Shown: one piece after another, positions 34,435-42,338 of the stretch
How the letters are laid out: every line of letters starts with the position of its first letter
Position numbering within the stretch: the stretch's first letter is position 1
DNA from: an uncultured Clostridia bacterium
Lineage (GTDB): Bacteria; Bacillota; Clostridia; Oscillospirales; Oscillospiraceae
Length of the DNA: 42,345 bases
Assembly: GCA_945864305.1 (NCBI GenBank)
Contig: CAMBAJ010000012.1
Location: forward strand, 1 to 42,345
Reading direction: 5' to 3'
The notes under the pieces: model-generated
The model's database searches: none
Seen by the model: the letters and a program-made list of their open reading frames with translations, nothing else
Told to the model about the DNA's origin: nothing
Position numbers and translations under genes: made by a program

Positions 34435-37400
34435 TCACTTCACATCCTGATAAAACGCTTTTACTGCATTGCGTGCGCCGCTTTTAATGATTGAGCAGGT
34501 CACGTCGCAATAGGGCTGGATTGCCGATGCCTTTTCCACTGTGGTGATCAATACCACCTGCAGCCGCATTTTGCGCAGCATCTGCATCATGGGCCGGATG
34601 CGGTCACTAGTCATACGGCTGAACGCTTCATCCAGCAGTACCAGACGGACACTATTCTCACATTTGTCATAGATCTGCAGCAGCGATGCACAGATTGCAA
34701 TGTAGAACGGTGCCTGGTTTTCACCGCCGCTGCTGTCCTGGCTGACGGTGGAGAGTCGGGTAACACCACCAGTCACCTGATTTCGACATTCAATATCATA
34801 TTCCAGGTAGTAGCGATAGTCTACATAGCTGGAAAGTTCTGTGGTAATTTTTTTACCTTCCTGACGGCGCTGGGCATTCGCTTTCAATTCCACCAAAATG
34901 CGCTCCATCAGATCCTCAACTTGTGCCTCATAAGCAGGGTCGTTGCGGGCAAGCATATCTTCTATGCCACCGTCTCCGTTGATCCTACGGTTGCTGTCCT
35001 TCATGATCACATCATAGAAAGCCTTGCGTTCCGGATCGGCACTGGCCTGGACCACGAATTGATAGACCTCTTCACCATATTGCAGGTTTTCCATAGAACG
35101 GTTCAAATCCCTAAACTGCCGCCGCGCGTTGATGATATCATCTTTCATCCGATACAGAATGTCCTCCCGGAAACGTTCCTTGCACCGTTCCTGTGCCTGA
35201 TGAAGACTGGTGGTGTACCTCTGCAAATCCACATTTATCAATCGGTCACGTTGTTCCCGGAATGTCTCGATGCCCTCCAACCCCAGGGGATAATCGCAAG
35301 TGTAGGCGCTGTTGTACTCCCGCTGTTTGGGGTTCAGCTGGTCTCGCATACACTCCTCCAATGCTTTGTTTACCTGGTTCTGGTAATTTGTCTGGTACTC
35401 TACGATCTTTTCCGGGCTGCGGCTCTGGGTGGCATCCTGGTATTTTTTCTCAATTTCCGTCTGCAGCAACGGATTCTGCTCGCAAAACTCCTGCCACGCG
35501 ATCTTCGTTTCCTCGGCCACTTGAATCGCCTGGTCTTGTTCCTGCTGCTTTTCCGTTACCAAAGTTTCCTGTGCGTGGAGGGCGAATGCAATTTCTTCCT
35601 TCTTTTTCTGCTGGCGCTCCCATTCCTCCCGGCAAAGCCGTTCCGCAGTCATTTTTGCCTGAAGGATCGGGTTCCCCTGCCACTCCTGATATTCCTTCTC
35701 CGCCCGCTTCAGTTCCTGCCAGCAAGTTTCGCACCGTTGGCGGCTACCCCAGTTTTTCCGCAGGTCCGTCAGTGCTGAGCCGTCCAGAACCTTGCGGCAT
35801 TGCTGCAGTGTATCATGCAGAAATTGCGTTTGGCTGTTCAGCGCTGCAAGCCGCTCACGGAGCTCAGCGAATTCTTCTTTTGCCGCTTTTAGCTGCCGCT
35901 TGCGGGCATCCAGACCAACGAATAGTTTTGGAGTACGAAGCCGGGCTAGCCGGTAGGGAAAGTGCCGCAGCAGGTCCCGTGTCGCACTGTGGGGAAAGTT
36001 TTCCAATGTTTCCGATGTGTCACAGCAGATGATCTGACCTAACAGGCTATTCACATAATGCTTAGCCAACCAACTTTCGCTGGTGACTTTGGCTGCGAGG
36101 CTATCCAATTCCGGAGTGGCGTTTCGGTCGGCATCCCTTTCCAGAGCACGGCTATCCAGCAAGCTGACCCGCCCCACCTCGGCACCCAGCTGTTCAAACA
36201 CCCGCTTGGCCGTACGATAGTGCTTTGGCGCCACCAAGATGTCGAATCGGCGATCTCCCAGGCACGCCTCCACACAATTCTGCCAATCCAGCTCCTGTAC
36301 GGTCAAGAGCTCACACAGGACCCTGGCATCCGCATCCATACCCTGCTGGACGAACTCACGGTTGATCGCCTGGCAGACCCAGTTTGCCCGGTCATTGTCC
36401 GGATAGATCAACTGTCCTTTTTCCAAGGTTTCAATCTGCTTTCTCAGGGCATCCCGGCGCTTTTCCGCCTGCTCTAATTGGCTCCTGCTGTTAAATTCGG
36501 CCTGATCCAGCGCCTTCTCCCTTTCATGCAGCAACCGTTCCATTGCCTCCAGCTGCTCCAACTGCCGGCGTTCCGGCAATTTTTCGATTTCATCCGGCAT
36601 TTGCTCTGGCGTGAGCGCAAGCTTACAGTCCGCAAATTTTCGGTTCAGGTGTTCAATCTCCTGCTTTGCGTTTTCCAATGCACTTTGGGCTGATTGGGCC
36701 TCACGATAGTCCCTTTTGCGCTCATTCACCAGGTCCTCAAATACCTGTAACTGCTGGCGTTCACTGCTGTCCTGATTCTCCTGTGCCGCTTTCATGAACC
36801 GCTGGTGGGCCTGTTCTGTTCGCTCCTGTTGACTACCCAGTTCCCGCTGCAGCCGATCAATCTCCATATTGGCCTTAGTAATGGCCGTCAAAATCTCCTC
36901 TTCATATCCAGCGGCCGCCTGCTGCTTTGCGCACAGGACGAACCCCTGGTTGATAACGCAGTCCCGTTGTTTTGCGTAAGCTGTCTCCCCCAACTCACAA
37001 ATCTCCGTCAGAAGCTGAGCGCGGTTTTTCGCTTGGAGAAGCACATCATTCAGATTCTCCAGCTCGATTTGCTCCCTCTGCAGCGCCTCGGGGTCAATCT
37101 CTGGCTGAGGCAGAATGTAATGATAGATAAACTCCCGGAAATCCTCTATATCGTCCATTCCGGTGCCCATAGGGAATACGGCGCAGAACTTCTTGCCCAA
37201 GGGCGAATCCGCCGCGCCAATGCCCAAGGCACGGCAAATCAGATCTTTTGCCGTTTTTTGATTATCGGTGTCTCTCATTTTACCGCTTTTCAGGCAGAAC
37301 TGCTCTCGCTTGGTAGGAATGCGGTCTGGGCCCAGAAACGGAAGGTCCTCCAATGCGAAACCATGGGACGTGATATACCACCGTTGTTGTACATGGCGCA

Positions 37401-37770
37401 TATCTTCATCCGGACTCTCAGATTCGACCCGAACCGTGATTACAAAAGGCTCCTTCCCTGACACAGCAGTATCGTCCCAGAACTCAGCTCCAATGTAGGA
37501 TACCGTGTGTCCTTTGCGGCTATAACGAGGCTTATCTCCATCCTGATCACGTTGCTTGCCATGTACCGAGCCCAGCAGCGTTCGTTTGCTCTTTCGGTTG
37601 CCCAGAACATTAAAAGTTTTGTTGGTAGTCAGACAATAGCGAAGCGCATCCAGAATAGTGGTCTTACCCACGCCATTGACTCCGATCAGATATGTGATTT
37701 GCTGGATGTCCAGAAGATCGTCTGTAAAATTGTGCCAATTGATCAGCCGCAGGCGGTGCAATGCGATCAT
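34435..37770 (-). CDS. jetC: Wadjet system SMC/MukB-like ATPase JetC
   Basis: A 1111-aa SMC-type ATPase. It opens with LHRLRLINWHNFTDD and the Walker A GVNGVGKT (30-37). Long heptad-rich coiled coils (about 260-450 and 640-900) flank a central hinge-like segment (about 455-560, with LDWQNCVEACLGDRRFDILVAP). The ABC signature is SSGGENQ (about 1013-1019) and Walker B is LVLLDEAF (DE at 1047-1048). It would extrude DNA loops with JetA and JetB. The start overlaps the jetB stop as ATGA, with GGAGGAAG just upstream. A complete, undamaged frame. Confidence 0.93.
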   Translation of the reverse strand: MIALHRLRLINWHNFTDDLLDIQQITYLIGVNGVGKTTILDALRYCLTTNKTFNVLGNRKSKRTLLGSVHGKQRDQDGDKPRYSRKGHTVSYIGAEFWDDTAVSGKEPFVITVRVESESPDEDMRHVQQRWYITSHGFALEDLPFLGPDRIPTKREQFCLKSGKMRDTDNQKTAKDLICRALGIGAADSPLGKKFCAVFPMGTGMDDIEDFREFIYHYILPQPEIDPEALQREQIELENLNDVLLQAKNRAQLLTEICELGETAYAKQRDCVINQGFVLCAKQQAAAGYEEEILTAITKANMEIDRLQRELGSQQERTEQAHQRFMKAAQENQDSSERQQLQVFEDLVNERKRDYREAQSAQSALENAKQEIEHLNRKFADCKLALTPEQMPDEIEKLPERRQLEQLEAMERLLHEREKALDQAEFNSRSQLEQAEKRRDALRKQIETLEKGQLIYPDNDRANWVCQAINREFVQQGMDADARVLCELLTVQELDWQNCVEACLGDRRFDILVAPKHYRTAKRVFEQLGAEVGRVSLLDSRALERDADRNATPELDSLAAKVTSESWLAKHYVNSLLGQIICCDTSETLENFPHSATRDLLRHFPYRLARLRTPKLFVGLDARKRQLKAAKEEFAELRERLAALNSQTQFLHDTLQQCRKVLDGSALTDLRKNWGSRQRCETCWQELKRAEKEYQEWQGNPILQAKMTAERLCREEWERQQKKKEEIAFALHAQETLVTEKQQEQDQAIQVAEETKIAWQEFCEQNPLLQTEIEKKYQDATQSRSPEKIVEYQTNYQNQVNKALEECMRDQLNPKQREYNSAYTCDYPLGLEGIETFREQRDRLINVDLQRYTTSLHQAQERCKERFREDILYRMKDDIINARRQFRDLNRSMENLQYGEEVYQFVVQASADPERKAFYDVIMKDSNRRINGDGGIEDMLARNDPAYEAQVEDLMERILVELKANAQRRQEGKKITTELSSYVDYRYYLEYDIECRNQVTGGVTRLSTVSQDSSGGENQAPFYIAICASLLQIYDKCENSVRLVLLDEAFSRMTSDRIRPMMQMLRKMRLQVVLITTVEKASAIQPYCDVTCSIIKSGARNAVKAFYQDVK

Positions 37771-38336
37771 GTATCTTCCTCCTCTCCGGCCTTCCGATAT
37801 TTATTCAGTTCTTCCATCGTCGCGTCTCTTGACGCCTTCAGTACATTGTCCGGCAAGGCCAGGATCACTGTTGGATAGATCTCAATTTTGGCATTTTCGT
37901 CTGACAGACGGTCCAGTGGCCTTGCCAAATTATAGTTCTTCAAGGTTCGCAGTGCGCCTTCCAAGGTGGGACGGTCCAGCTTGCGGGGAAGATTCAGCTT
38001 CTGAAATTCGTCCTGAATCTCTCTAACCGTGACGGTAACATGCTCTCCGTCCACTGAGAGCTTCTCCCGTTTTTGCAGATACAATAACCGAAAAATCAGC
38101 AGCAAAATGCTCTCGTATTTGTTCAGGCGGGCCTGATTTCCCTCAAATTCATTGACCAGAGCAATCACCTTCAGCGGTGCGGTATGATATACGACGGTAT
38201 AGCCCAACGGCTTGAATACTCGACGCAGTTCTTCCAGATGATTGACTGCATAATAGTGTTTTTCCCGCATCTCCTCCGCCTGTACCGGTAGGAAGCAATG
38301 ATTCAGCAGGTAGTTGGCAATTTCTTTGACATCCAT
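37767..38336 (-). CDS. jetB: Wadjet system MukE-like subunit JetB
   Basis: A 189-aa mostly helical protein, predicted winged-helix (KITE/MukE-like), which bridges JetA and JetC. The central segment NKYESILLLIFRLLYLQKREKLSVDGEHVTVTVREIQDEFQKLNLPRKLDRPTLEGALRTLKNYNLA is typical of JetB/DUF4194-like subunits. The ATG at 38336 has AGGAG 8 nt upstream; an in-frame TTG at 38354 would put that ribosome-binding site inside the gene. The gap to jetA is 14 nt and the stop overlaps jetC. Assigned on size, position and helix pattern rather than on sharp motifs. Confidence 0.82.
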   Translation of the reverse strand: MDVKEIANYLLNHCFLPVQAEEMREKHYYAVNHLEELRRVFKPLGYTVVYHTAPLKVIALVNEFEGNQARLNKYESILLLIFRLLYLQKREKLSVDGEHVTVTVREIQDEFQKLNLPRKLDRPTLEGALRTLKNYNLARPLDRLSDENAKIEIYPTVILALPDNVLKASRDATMEELNKYRKAGEEEDT

Positions 38337-38350
38337 GAAAAAGTCTCCTT

Positions 38351-39751
38351 TCAAGCCCGCTTACGTACCCAAAACTGCTGGAATCGGAATCCATTGCAGT
38401 TCACCCACTCGTCTTGCACTGTGATTTCGTAATTTCGATCACCGGATTGGGAGTAGGTATGCAAACCGATGATCTTGATCAGATCATCGGTCTCCCTCCC
38501 AGCCAGCGCTGAAGCAGAGACTGTTTCGCAGCCGCTCAACACCCGGTCTGCGAACCGATTCACATTTTCCTGGGTGACAGCCTGACGGACGTATCCCATG
38601 AGCAATTCTTGCTGCCGTTGCAATTCCTCCTGGGAGATAGGCGGTTCAGGAGGTACTTGCTCAATTGGGGTAGGTTTTCGGCTGTTGACAGCTGGCTTAA
38701 GAAAGTGCTTCCCCATAATTTCGACAGGATATAGCTTCCACTGGTGACTCAGTGGGCTTTCGTCCGGTTCAAAAAGTTCCTCCGGTTTTTTGACTGTCTC
38801 CGCGTAATACCGCAGCAAATCACTGATTTTTCCCTGAGTCGATCCGTCAGACAGCAGCATAAACTGAGCCCTCTGCACGGCCCGCTGGCGGTAGGTCACA
38901 TGGTTGCGGTCGATTTCACCAATGAGGTCATGCATGATATCCAGTTCATCTCGTACTCTCTGAATCAGCCGGCGCACCGCAATGGCGCCCTCTGTCTCAT
39001 TCACTCGCTCTACCCGGCAATAGTCGGCAGTCAGCGCACTGACATACCGTCCCTCACAATCGTCCAGACCATCCAGAATTTCTGTGCGATAATTAAAAAG
39101 ATTATCGCTGGTTTTAAAACGGTGATATGCCGCAACGACGATTTCCTCCTCATACTGCTGAAACAGGTCCAGCACTTCCTGAGGTGTTCGGTTTCGGGTC
39201 AACCGATCAATGTACGTTCCGATAGAGGCGTTGAGTTGTCGAAGAGAGGTATTTAGATCCGCCATGTCGGATGAGACTTCTTTCAACACATTCTCATATG
39301 GACTTTTTTCACTCTCCATCTCTTGAAGCAGTCGATATGCTTTGAGGAGTTTACCACTGTACGTCACAGTTTTCGGATTCAGCATAGCATCAAAAACCTG
39401 CAACAGGTGGACTGCTGGAACGCTTAGGGCGGTGCGGACTTCTTCTTCATAACCGCCCTCCAACTCCTCCAGCCATCCGGTTTCCCGTAGCCGGCGCATA
39501 AACAGAAGCGCTTGGTTCCTGGGATCATGAACAACATCACCTGCTATGTCATCTTCATCCGGCTGCAGAGGGATTGATAGTCCCTCCATATATTCCTCTG
39601 CCAATTCAGTTAAAGAGCTTTTTTCCATGCTATAGTCCTGTGATGTGCCGCATCTCTTCCAAATCAGCATCAACAGGTCAGCGTATATCATCTGATTGCG
39701 TCCTGCCAGCGGGCGAAACATTTTGGGATTTAACAAGTCAAAAAGATTCAT
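38351..39751 (-). CDS. jetA: Wadjet system kleisin-like subunit JetA
   Basis: A 466-aa helical protein, MukF/kleisin-like, first gene of the operon. It opens MNLFDLLNPKMFRPLAGRNQMIYADLLMLIW, then shows an acidic region, a long middle helix bundle and a C-terminal segment beginning after PIEQVPPEPPISQEELQ that would be the winged-helix end binding a JetC head. The opening resembles the JetA group once called DUF5716 better than DUF3375 of type I, so the subtype may be II or III; I cannot fix it. The ATG at 39751 has GGGGGTGG upstream; another in-frame ATG lies at 39769. Confidence 0.82.
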   Translation of the reverse strand: MNLFDLLNPKMFRPLAGRNQMIYADLLMLIWKRCGTSQDYSMEKSSLTELAEEYMEGLSIPLQPDEDDIAGDVVHDPRNQALLFMRRLRETGWLEELEGGYEEEVRTALSVPAVHLLQVFDAMLNPKTVTYSGKLLKAYRLLQEMESEKSPYENVLKEVSSDMADLNTSLRQLNASIGTYIDRLTRNRTPQEVLDLFQQYEEEIVVAAYHRFKTSDNLFNYRTEILDGLDDCEGRYVSALTADYCRVERVNETEGAIAVRRLIQRVRDELDIMHDLIGEIDRNHVTYRQRAVQRAQFMLLSDGSTQGKISDLLRYYAETVKKPEELFEPDESPLSHQWKLYPVEIMGKHFLKPAVNSRKPTPIEQVPPEPPISQEELQRQQELLMGYVRQAVTQENVNRFADRVLSGCETVSASALAGRETDDLIKIIGLHTYSQSGDRNYEITVQDEWVNCNGFRFQQFWVRKRA

Positions 39752-40708
39752 CAGGCCACCCCCGCGCATATCTGTTGATTATTTTTTTGCAAGAATATAG
39801 CGTTGGCTTTTACTGTTATTCGTAGAAATACTCCAGTACGTGTTGCCTAAAAATTTTCGTGATAAAACAAGAAATCATTTATCATAAGAATATCATTTTC
39901 TGGCAGGATTTACAAGTCAGCTGAAAATTCAAATACTGCGTTACCAATCAATGACTAAGCATCTCTTTGAAAGAGAAAAGAACATCCGATAATTTCTCAC
40001 CCCTGTTGGCCGCTGTGTGCGATTCTCTCAGATGGGTGGCATCCTTTCCCAACCGACAACCCAGAACGAAGTGTGCGGCATTTGTGGGCCATGTTGGCAT
40101 CAGAGAGCAGTCTCACAGGTGTAAATTCCATGGCAGACTTGCCCGTCCAAGAGCGATTGCGGAGGACGAAAAGAAAAGCGGGATAAAGAACAGGCGTCAA
40201 GTGTGGCGCTCTGTTCAGTCACTTCTACCCGCAGTGCGGGCAGTTACGAGGGTTTTCGGGGCGTTCCAAAGCGGGGTCAAAATCGAAGGCGTGATATCGC
40301 TTCTACGGTCGTATTCTCCAAGAGCTTACTCCCGCAAGAAAATAATGGGGGTCATGCCCGATATAGGCGCGGATTTCAAGGGAATAGGAGAATTTATCAA
40401 CCACCTGGCACCGAGCCACCCTCCAGCCCATCCAGTCCCCATCAGCAGTGAGATCCGAATTCATACCCGATGGAGGTATTCAAAAATTGCGTCGCAGTAG
40501 ACAAAGAACAGGAACTTTTCTGCCCCCAGCATTTGCACCACCCTCCCTACATCGGATGGAGAGGAAATATATGAACAAAACGAAGGCAACAAAGAATAGG
40601 CTCTCTCGATAATGAAACTCTTAACTTTCTGATAACTCTCTGCTTTTGGGCTGGCTATTGCCGCTCCTTTTGGGTATGGTGTGTTGCTGAATAGGAGGTG
40701 GCACACAA
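39752..40708. other. About 950 bp of the island with no supportable gene
   Basis: The first ~200 bp (to about 39960) are AT-rich and must hold the jet promoter; a TATATT -10-like element reads on the minus strand near 39799-39804, but no good -35 accompanies it. From 39960 on, reading frames on both strands are open in places (177 codons on plus) but lack ribosome-binding sites and protein-like composition. Minus-strand pieces such as RAYIGHDPHYF and NPRNCPHCG, each cut by stops, suggest decayed coding sequence. A 13-bp palindrome CCCGCAGTGCGGG lies at 40226-40238. Confidence 0.5.
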
Positions 40709-41017
40709 ATGCACGATTATATGAAAGCACTTTACCACAGATTTGAGACTCCATCGGAACAGATGACCACTCTGGAAAAGGCAGCAAACAAAATTCATAG
40801 GCAGTTGGCCAACAGGCTGAAAAAGCCAGAGAAAAAGATGCTCCTGCGCCTTGTAGATCTGGAAGCTGCCCTGCGGGACCAGGCCTGCCTGAACAGTTTT
40901 ATATCCGGCTACCGCTTGGCCCAGGGTATCCAGCAGGAACTGCTGGCAGACCTGCCGCCCTACAACTTCGAGGACGAAGATGAGCGGCAAGCCTGCCAAC
41001 GAATGTGGGAGGGCTGA
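40709..41017 (+). CDS. DUF6809-like small protein upstream of the integrase
   Basis: A 102-aa helical protein (MHDYMKALYHRFETPSEQ ... KKMLLRLVDLEAALRDQ ... SFISGYRLAQGIQQEL). I recognise the KPEKKMLLRLVDL and FISGYRLA segments as the DUF6809 kind found beside integrases in clostridial elements. The function is unknown; a directionality or regulatory role is possible from position alone. AGGAGG at 40693-40698, 10 nt before the ATG. It ends 3 nt before the integrase start, so the two are co-translated. Confidence 0.7.
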   Translation: MHDYMKALYHRFETPSEQMTTLEKAANKIHRQLANRLKKPEKKMLLRLVDLEAALRDQACLNSFISGYRLAQGIQQELLADLPPYNFEDEDERQACQRMWEG

Positions 41018-41020
41018 GAA

Positions 41021-42178
41021 ATGGCAAAAAAGCGAGCGAACGGCGAGGGCAGCATCCGTAAGCGAAAGGATGGCCGCTGGGAGGGCAGGTATACCGCAGG
41101 ACATGACCCAACGACAGGTAAGACCATCTACAAGAACGTCCTTGGCAAAACACAGGCGGAGGTCAAAGAGAAACTGAAAAAAGCCATTGAGGAAGCTGGC
41201 AAGCTGGATATTGCGAGGGCTGGACAGTACACAGTAGGACAGTGGCTGGACCTCTGGCTGGAGAACTACGCCAAATTAAAAGTCCGTCCCTCATCCTATC
41301 AGACCTACCAGGGTTTTATCAAAAACCATGTGAAGCCCTCCATCGGAGACATCCCACTCTCAAAGCTGACCACCATGGATCTCCAGCAGCTCTACAAAAA
41401 GCTGCTGGAAAGCGGACGGGTAGACCGCGTTGAGGCGAAAAGCAAACCCAAAGGGCTGAGTGCCAAAACGGTGCGGAACATTCACCAGATGATCTCCTCC
41501 GCTTGCGGATTCGCCGTAAACCAGAAGCTGCTTGCCAGCAATTCCGCCTGCGCCTGCGCCCTTCCCCGCATTGAACGCAAGGAAATGAAAACCATCCCTC
41601 CGGACAAGCTGACCTCCTTCTTCGATGAAGCCAAAGAAAGCGGTGTATTCGAACTCTACTACATCGACTTGCTCACCGGCCTTCGGCGCGGAGAACTGCT
41701 GGGACTGAAATGGGATGACGTCGATCTGAAAAACGGCATTCTCCACGTCCGCAGGCAGATCATGCGGCAGAACGGAGCTGTGGTAGAGGCGCCGCTGAAA
41801 ACGAAAAACTCCTACCGCAGCATTGCCATTCCAGCAGACGCGGTAGAAGTTCTGAAAACGCAGAGAGAAAAAGTTGGTTGCGGCAGCGAGTATGTATTCC
41901 CATCTCCCACAGGCGGGCCGATCTCGCCAGATAGCGTCCTGCATATGCTCCAGCGGGTACTGAAGCGGGCGGGATTGGAACGAGTCAGATTTCATGACCT
42001 CCGCCACACCTTCGCCACCCTGGCCTTGCAGAACGGTGTGGACGTAAAGACCGTATCCGGTATGCTAGGCCACTACTCCGCAGGCTTCACACTGGACACT
42101 TACGCCCACGTTACCACCGCAGCACAGAGAACGGCGGCAAATACCATGGGAAACATCCTCTCCGGTGCTGTCCGGTAA
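41021..42178 (+). CDS. Tyrosine-type site-specific integrase
   Basis: A 385-aa recombinase. The N-terminus is an AP2-like arm-binding domain (GEGSIRKRKDGRWEGRYTAGHDPTTGKTIYK), followed by a SAM-like core-binding domain (about 70-180) and the catalytic domain with R222 (TGLRRGE), K262, H325-X2-R328 (HDLRHTF), H351 (GHYS) and nucleophile Y361 (DTYAHV). All catalytic residues are present. It resembles Tn916-type integrases. It lies about 110 bp from the right att repeat, the usual place, and presumably acts on the tRNA-Arg att site. Confidence 0.95.
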   Translation: MAKKRANGEGSIRKRKDGRWEGRYTAGHDPTTGKTIYKNVLGKTQAEVKEKLKKAIEEAGKLDIARAGQYTVGQWLDLWLENYAKLKVRPSSYQTYQGFIKNHVKPSIGDIPLSKLTTMDLQQLYKKLLESGRVDRVEAKSKPKGLSAKTVRNIHQMISSACGFAVNQKLLASNSACACALPRIERKEMKTIPPDKLTSFFDEAKESGVFELYYIDLLTGLRRGELLGLKWDDVDLKNGILHVRRQIMRQNGAVVEAPLKTKNSYRSIAIPADAVEVLKTQREKVGCGSEYVFPSPTGGPISPDSVLHMLQRVLKRAGLERVRFHDLRHTFATLALQNGVDVKTVSGMLGHYSAGFTLDTYAHVTTAAQRTAANTMGNILSGAVR

Positions 42179-42186
42179 TTTCCGCA

Positions 42187-42209
42187 TCTGGGTCAGCGTT
42201 CGGGTCAAA
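42187..42209 (+). other. Right candidate integrase arm site
   Basis: TCTGGGTCAG, five bases, GGGTCAAA: the same blocks, spacing and orientation as at 33145-33167. It begins 9 nt after the integrase stop codon and lies about 82 bp from the right att repeat. Confidence 0.6.
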
Positions 42210-42257
42210 TACTGAGCCAAACGCTAATCACGGAACATTTTACAGGAAAATGCAAAC

Positions 42258-42294
42258 AAAAAGCTCCTGAAATCGATGATTTCAGGAGCTTTTT
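42258..42294. terminator. Bidirectional terminator between the integrase and the right tRNA fragment
   Basis: A 17-bp stem (AAAAAGCTCCTGAAATC and its complement) with loop GAT. It ends the integrase transcript and, read on the minus strand, directly follows the CCA end of the tRNA sequence. It differs in sequence from the left terminator, so the element brings its own. Confidence 0.93.
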
Positions 42295-42338
42295 GGTACG
42301 CCGTGAGGGATTCGAACCCCCGGCCTTCTGGTCCGTAG
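42291..42338. repeat. Right att direct repeat (48 bp)
   Basis: Identical to 32983-33030, same orientation. The identity ends at GTCCGTAG; the last seven bases of the window (GTTGTCT) differ from the left copy. Confidence 0.92.
42294..42338 (-). tRNA. tRNA-Arg(ACG) 3' half at the window edge (5' part not seen)
   Basis: The same 3' half as the left fragment: anticodon loop CTACGGA, T arm, acceptor and encoded CCA. The bases that should form the 5' anticodon stem read ACAAC and do not pair with CCAGA, so this copy also looks broken, although only seven bases are visible. It could be the end of a second element rather than the intact gene. Confidence 0.5.

Larger units (their letters stand above)
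32983..42338. mobile_element. Integrated genetic island carrying a Wadjet system, inserted in a tRNA-Arg gene
   Basis: A 9.3-kb element bounded by a perfect 48-bp direct repeat (32983-33030 and 42291-42338), which is the 3' half of tRNA-Arg(ACG). It carries a tyrosine integrase next to the right end, a DUF6809-like small gene, and jetABCD as cargo. Paired motifs of equal spacing lie inside both ends. The jet genes are visibly less GC-rich than the flanking chromosome, a sign of transfer. No relaxase, conjugation, replication or phage structural gene is present, so it would need help to move between cells. Confidence 0.88.

Noticed and set aside
40226-40238. CCCGCAGTGCGGG palindrome as a nick site or origin
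   Set aside because: A single short palindrome that also coincides with a possible Cys-X2-Cys coding remnant; no relaxase gene nearby.
40303-40464. 53-codon minus-strand frame (MNSDLTADGDW ... WRIRP)
   Set aside because: Composition is plausible for protein, but it has no clear ribosome-binding site and is followed by broken frames, so it looks like a remnant rather than a gene.
39967-40500. 177-codon plus-strand open frame in the island
   Set aside because: It starts with TTG, has no ribosome-binding site, and its residue make-up is not protein-like; traces on the opposite strand look more coding.
40571-40612. 13-codon basic peptide frame after GAGGAAAT
   Set aside because: Too short and without other support; could be chance.
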